Assembly: GCA_946886805.1 (NCBI GenBank)
Contig: CAMPJM010000195.1
Coordinates: 1-7,294 of the forward strand
DNA: 7,294 nt
Reading direction: 5' to 3'
From: an uncultured Flammeovirgaceae bacterium
GTDB lineage: Bacteria; Bacteroidota; Bacteroidia; Cytophagales; Cyclobacteriaceae
Shown: one piece after another, positions 6,601-7,294 of the stretch
Position numbering within the stretch: position 1 is the stretch's first letter
Layout of the letters: each line of letters starts with the position of its first letter
The notes under the pieces: generated by a model
The model's input: only the letters and a program-made list of their open reading frames with translations
The model's database searches: none
What the model was told of the DNA's origin: nothing
Translations under genes and position numbers: made by a program

Positions 6601-7282
6601 GAAGTTCTAAATAAGTTAGGTAAGGTAATTGACCAATGGACGGCGGAATTGCTCCCGTTAGGAGGTTGTTTGAAGCGTTAAATGAAGTAAGAGGGCAATT
6701 CCCTATTGAACTAGGTATCCTTCCTGATAATTTATTGTTATAAAGGTGGAGATTATACATCTCAGTAAGATTCCCAATTGACGAGGGTAGGCTACCTTCA
6801 AGATTATTATTTTGCAGGTTAATTAAAGTAACATCTCCATTCCACACGGACACCCCAAACCACTCTTCAAAATCTGCGCTGGTGGTTCCATTTAGCCAAT
6901 TGGTGTTGTTTATCCAATTTGCTCCGTTTGTACTGTTGTACAGATCGGTCAAGGCCTGAAGCTCTATTCCGTCGGGAACAAGGTCATAGCCAGTAGAAGA
7001 AGCTGATAAAATTCTAATGTTCGAACTATTACTGGTACTGTCGCTCCAATAGCCACTGAAGTTGATAGTTCCTGTATTAAAAGGTGTGGCATCATCAGTA
7101 AAATTTTTCAGGACTTCCCTTTGCCTATCGGGGGCCATATATGGATGGGCGAGTAACAGGCTATCCCTAAAGCTTTTTATTCTGTTGTGGTAGGCTTCCT
7201 TGCTTAAAGCTTGGCCAAAAATCTGCGAGGATGAGAATATTGAAAAAAGACAGACAATGAACGGGATTAGAGGTCGGGACAT
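656..7282 (-). CDS. Secreted LRR-Ig-Rhs polymorphic toxin with C-terminal HNH nuclease tip
   Basis: This 2208-residue protein is complete, running from ATG at 7282-7280 to TGA at 658-656. Domains in order are: Sec signal peptide (1 to about 25); unassigned linker (26-100); LRR N-terminal cap (101-150, with ALTDLYNSTNGANW and a later WFGV); about 22 plant-type LRRs (151-680); one Ig-like domain (719-806); DUF6443 (about 842-970, with YIDGLGRPIQ); YD/Rhs repeats (898-1680); a beta-rich insertion (1681-1904); the Rhs-associated core (1905-1996) ending NNPIRYSDPYG; a hydrophobic pre-toxin segment (1997-2110); and an HNH nuclease tip (2111-2208). Family knowledge says the Rhs/YD shell forms a hollow cocoon that holds and releases the tip. 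I infer that the LRR and Ig parts bind a target or the producer's surface. No PAAR, VgrG-binding or T9SS C-terminal sorting domain is seen, so export beyond the Sec step is open. No Shine-Dalgarno is visible in the 12 upstream bases, and the promoter lies outside the window. The small acidic gene that overlaps its stop is the probable immunity gene. Confidence 0.93.
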   Translation of the reverse strand: MSRPLIPFIVCLFSIFSSSQIFGQALSKEAYHNRIKSFRDSLLLAHPYMAPDRQREVLKNFTDDATPFNTGTINFSGYWSDSTSNSSNIRILSASSTGYDLVPDGIELQALTDLYNSTNGANWINNTNWLNGTTSADFEEWFGVSVWNGDVTLINLQNNNLEGSLPSSIGNLTEMYNLHLYNNKLSGRIPSSIGNCPLTSFNASNNLLTGAIPPSIGQLPYLTYLELQNNNLSGSIPGSLYYLDYLYILNLSNNKLSGVISDSISRTHLFELDLSHNKFTGDIPDSLFSRPYLESLELHHNLLTGEIPFNIGQTNIWDLDLSHNQLSGDLPYSIKDKGFYYIDLSYNQLTGGLSFVGSRFDNIAGSLLTLDLQHNHIGWVHESWFFLDYLEEIYLNDNSAITPTSFNFAYYIGENSYNLRKIHLQNNPNLGFYLGFMPNFYGLEELNIDNTGAQGPIPAKFGEFINLTKFSASNNIIEGNIPWQAFENLPLEVLHLNNNNLTGTLSDTIAHITSLQELKLDNNHLKGTIPDNIGDLNNLKILTLNNNDSIFGEIPASISNIPTLQVLNLSNNLLTGEMPQGLLNNENLEELYLYKNNLQGKVSSDIQYATKLKRLDLKDNSFSGIFPDLLDSLSNLQYLNLDKNLFSGPIPNSLTSCENLAILSFRNNNFTSFPDFTNHPYPHRISVLVNRNELSFEDLLPNFPTQDADIFDNFFYGNQLPEAGDSISLLMGEYVSFVVDDQSPGNHYQWQKNVNGHWANLIGATGPALSIDQVTLEDQAAYRCKITNDKITNLTVYSRSYVIAEVKEEIVNLVDNHPTDAAPLSPTGTINQPETVTTVPGALNYVRTYIAREAFTDEASLVNGTIDQVQISTQYIDGLGRPIQTVIKGESPSGNDLVQPIAYDEYGRVEKEYLPYATLAVTDVGTYRPNALREQYDFYHTATDVAHTDFPFAHNGYEASPLNRLVAKASPGEYWHMTSGHEIELTEKTNTAEEHIRLWQIEGEMPLSSVEYSPGELFVFEAKDENDKKVIEYKDKQGRVILKKVQEADAPAPGHEGWLCTYYVYDDFNKLRFTLPPEATERLRAGNHWNNAAYINSTFQRDWLFSYEYDERKRMVSKQVPGAEPVFMVYDKYDRLVLVQNGEQRKNKQWLFTKYDGLNRPVMSGIFTDTESPARTKEELKDAVYAIENRFEEKADNTIGYSLDKTFPGNVTADKLLSVTYYDNYDFPHAGGEASHYNAQYTGDDYAAPFDRVKGQVTGGMVRQLKTGERKSTGFGDWLKNINYYDDHYRLIQSIGDNHKGGIERVSIRYDFQGKAMESKTEHQLSATDATETITTKKIARGFSYDHAGRLLTTSHSIDDQQSVVLASNEYNELGELVTKELHKEGGSTAKQSIDYRYNIRGWLTNINDAALSGPEDLFGMELYYAHGFDVIGYNGNISGTKWQNAVDNTERAYGYRYDNVNRITGADYIAGGIGNWTTEKDRYEVGDIGYDKNGNIMALKRQGLISSPEAALPYFGLIDELIYNYEQGNQLASVTDARNGTKERGDFYDGNKTGLDYGYDANGSMVTDKNKAISKIYYNYLNLPDSIVFEDSKSMAYGYDAGGAKLSHRVYENGGTAPDKETDYLGEFIYQNDTLRFVQHEEGRAIPPGPVPGTQPSTVWEYQYHLKDHLGNVRLTFTATPGVETAGATIEPSNAEDEAAAFLHYDAVTKINFALFDHTDSTDSQYSVRLSGTEGERIGLAKSMAVMTGDTIKTEVFGKYLDPDQNNWSGALNDFITSVANNTAAPGTVIEAVSPLDGNSFPFGGLLSKTGASQSGPQAYLNYLVFDKNFVLVEGQSGYVSLTEAAKEDGSNVPHERLGREIIVEQPGYVYIYLSNDSPEPMETYFDDFSVTHAHSAIVQADDYYPFGLSFNSYKRESSVGNRFLYNQGTNVKQFKTERVTDLGLNLDMTKLRMYDYTLGRFLSVDPLADVNPQESWSPYQYAYNNPIRYSDPYGDCATCWDYFNQAVDFSSGFANAWASNNVMGAGRQSGGSSSFTSGQTAGDVVGVITGGVEFLGGAITAAGGGAVTLVTVGAASPVTVPATVAGTAVAAHGLTVVGTAFYNLLKADGDYSHLPEPRNVGDGKKTTPAQRKRILEENKRNNNGELTSDGDGRSLNPPKRNVKGEKADMNQAEIDHKKARSKNGSNSNTNLRVISKEENLKKGASE
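659..952 (-). other. HNH endonuclease toxin tip (residues 2111-2208)
   Basis: The tip carries AQRKRILEENKRNNNGELTSDGDG, followed by LNPPKRN and the nuclease signature AEIDHKKARSKNGSNSN then TNLRVISKEENLKKG. Asp2177-His2178 would be the metal-binding/general-base pair, Asn2192 the central residue and Asn2201 the last, giving an HNN variant of the beta-beta-alpha-metal fold. The zinc-binding CxxC pairs of many HNH enzymes are absent; NGELTSDGDG occupies the first hairpin position. This matches cysteine-free HNH tips seen in other Rhs toxins. It is basic (21 Lys/Arg to 15 Asp/Glu), as expected for DNA binding. The expected action is metal-dependent cleavage of recipient DNA. Confidence 0.85.
667..673 (-). 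promoter_or_regulatory. Shine-Dalgarno site of the immunity gene, inside the toxin 3' end
   Basis: The minus strand reads AAAGGAG, then seven bases, then the ATG of the immunity gene. It lies within the toxin codons for the final Lys-Lys-Gly-Ala. Such a strong, well-spaced ribosome site is less usual in Bacteroidota. Together with the ATGA overlap it suggests that the antidote is made whenever the toxin is made, at a high rate. It also supports the chosen start. Confidence 0.75.
953..1294 (-). other. Pre-toxin segment, Gly/Ala-rich and hydrophobic (residues 1997-2110)
   Basis: Directly after DPYG comes DCATCWDYFNQAVDF with a CxxC (Cys1998, Cys2001), then a Ser/Gly-rich linker. From about 2041 to 2106 the chain is glycine-, alanine- and valine-rich with almost no charge (for example GDVVGVITGGVEFLGGAI and GAASPVTVPATVAGTAVA). 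Similar hydrophobic glycine-rich linkers are common just before nuclease tips in polymorphic toxins and are thought to help the tip cross a membrane. GC content (55% by hand count over 1021-1140) matches the Rhs shell rather than the nuclease that follows. Confidence 0.65.
1295..1570 (-). other. Rhs repeat-associated core ending at DPYG (residues 1905-1996)
   Basis: The segment contains YYPFGLSFNSYKRE, RFLYNQGTNVKQ, LDMTKLRMYDYTLGRFLSVDPLA, WSPYQYAYNNPIRYSDPYG. This is the conserved Rhs-associated core that closes the cocoon and marks the boundary with the variable C-terminus. In characterised Rhs toxins the chain is cut near a DPxG-type motif by an aspartyl autoprotease activity of the core. 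The motif is present here, but cleavage itself cannot be seen. Confidence 0.92.
1571..2242 (-). other. Beta-rich insertion between DHLGNVR and DDYYPFG (residues about 1681-1904)
   Basis: In many Bacteroidota Rhs proteins the DHLGNVRLTF motif is followed almost directly by YYPFG. Here about 220 residues lie between them. Visible segments include EAAAFLHYDAVTKINF, YSVRLSGTEGERIGLAKSM, VMTGDTIKTEVFGKYLD, AYLNYLVFDKNF and the end motif GYVYIYLSNDSPEPMETYFDDFSV. The alternating hydrophobic strands and the closing YFDDFxV resemble jelly-roll carbohydrate-binding-like domains; this is an inference from pattern only. I recall similar insertions in other Cytophagales Rhs proteins, so it may be a lineage-specific part of the shell. 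Confidence 0.6.
2243..4759 (-). other. DUF6443 plus YD/Rhs repeat shell (residues 842-1680)
   Basis: The region opens with NYVRTYIAREAFTDE and VQISTQYIDGLGRPIQTVIK, typical of DUF6443 at the entry of Bacteroidota Rhs proteins. Many degenerate YD repeats follow, for example YDEYGRVEKEYLP, YDERKRMVSKQVPG, KYDGLNRPVMSG, SYDHAGRLLTTSH, YRYDNVNRITGADY, YDKNGNIMALKRQG, YGYDANGSMVTDKN and YGYDAGGAKLSHRVY. The stretch ends at YQYHLKDHLGNVRLTFTA. In characterised Rhs and TcC proteins such repeats wind into a closed beta-cocoon around the C-terminal tip. Local GC content is high compared with the LRR and tip regions (58% by hand count over 2221-2340). Confidence 0.9.
4865..5128 (-). other. Ig-like domain (residues 719-806) lacking the first disulfide cysteine
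   Basis: The stretch has the Ig-fold signature: a B-strand-like VSFVVDD, the core tryptophan in HYQWQKN (Trp750), GATGPALSI, and the F-strand motif DQAAYRCKITN with Cys784. The usual B-strand cysteine is replaced by a hydrophobic residue, so no intradomain disulfide can form. It probably acts as a rigid spacer or adhesion module between the LRR solenoid and the Rhs shell. Confidence 0.8.
5243..6832 (-). repeat. Array of about 22 plant-type leucine-rich repeats (residues 151-680)
   Basis: Repeats of mostly 23-25 residues follow LxxLxLxxNxLxGxIPxxIGxLxx, the plant-type LRR pattern with GxIP. Clear units begin at about 151, 176, 198, 222, 246, 269 and 293, and again from 442 onward (for example LEVLHLNNNNLTGTL and LQVLNLSNNLLTGEM). 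Units in the middle (about 340-440) are irregular in length and lose the GxIP half. The last unit (about 659-680) is short and ends the solenoid. The expected fold is a curved right-handed solenoid outside the cytosol, used for protein or glycan binding. The codons are diverged, so the array does not look like a recent tandem DNA duplication. Confidence 0.92.
7208..7282 (-). other. Sec signal peptide of the toxin (residues 1 to about 25)
   Basis: The N-terminus MSRPLIPFIVCLFSIFSSSQ has one basic residue, a hydrophobic core from about 5 to 16 and a small-residue region, followed by IFGQA. Cleavage could fall after Gly23 or Ala25. The cysteine at position 11 lies inside the hydrophobic core rather than at its end, so a type I signal peptide is more likely than a lipoprotein one. 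This also supports the chosen ATG as the real start. Confidence 0.85.
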
Positions 7283-7294
7283 TAAAGGTTACTT

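Noticed and set aside
5243..6832. Plant or other eukaryotic contamination suggested by the plant-type LRRs
   Set aside because: The same uninterrupted frame continues into bacterial DUF6443 and Rhs sequence behind a bacterial signal peptide. Plant-type LRRs are known in Bacteroidota.

Overview
The window looks like accessory DNA from a member of the Bacteroidota, most likely a Cytophagales-type bacterium. This rests on the plant-type LRR array behind a Sec signal peptide, the DUF6443 entry into an Rhs shell, and the Bacteroidota-style junction motifs (HLKDHLGNVR, YYPFG, LGRFLSVDPLA, NNPIRYSDPYG). The genus is a guess from remembered protein styles, not from a search. All recognisable genes lie on the minus strand.

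Reading in the direction of transcription (high to low coordinates), almost the whole window is one 2208-codon gene at 7282-656. It encodes a secreted polymorphic toxin. The domain order is: signal peptide, short unassigned linker, LRR cap, about 22 leucine-rich repeats, one Ig-like domain, DUF6443, a long series of YD/Rhs repeats, a beta-rich insertion of about 220 residues, the Rhs-associated core ending at DPYG, a glycine/alanine-rich hydrophobic pre-toxin segment, and an HNH-type nuclease tip. The next gene (659-381) overlaps the toxin stop by 4 bases (ATGA), has a strong Shine-Dalgarno sequence inside the toxin's last codons, and encodes a small acidic protein. It is best read as the cognate immunity protein.

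Downstream lie about 260 bases with no confident gene but a possible hairpin. The left edge then cuts through the start of another minus-strand gene (121 to beyond base 1) with a lipoprotein-like N-terminus.

The likely logic is that the LRR and Ig parts face outward and bind a partner or surface. The Rhs shell encloses the tip, the hydrophobic segment may help it cross a membrane, and the basic HNH domain cuts nucleic acid in the recipient. The acidic small protein protects the producer and its kin. Hand-counted base composition is mosaic: AT-rich LRR, GC-richer Rhs shell and pre-toxin, AT-rich nuclease and immunity gene. This fits modular assembly and tip exchange.
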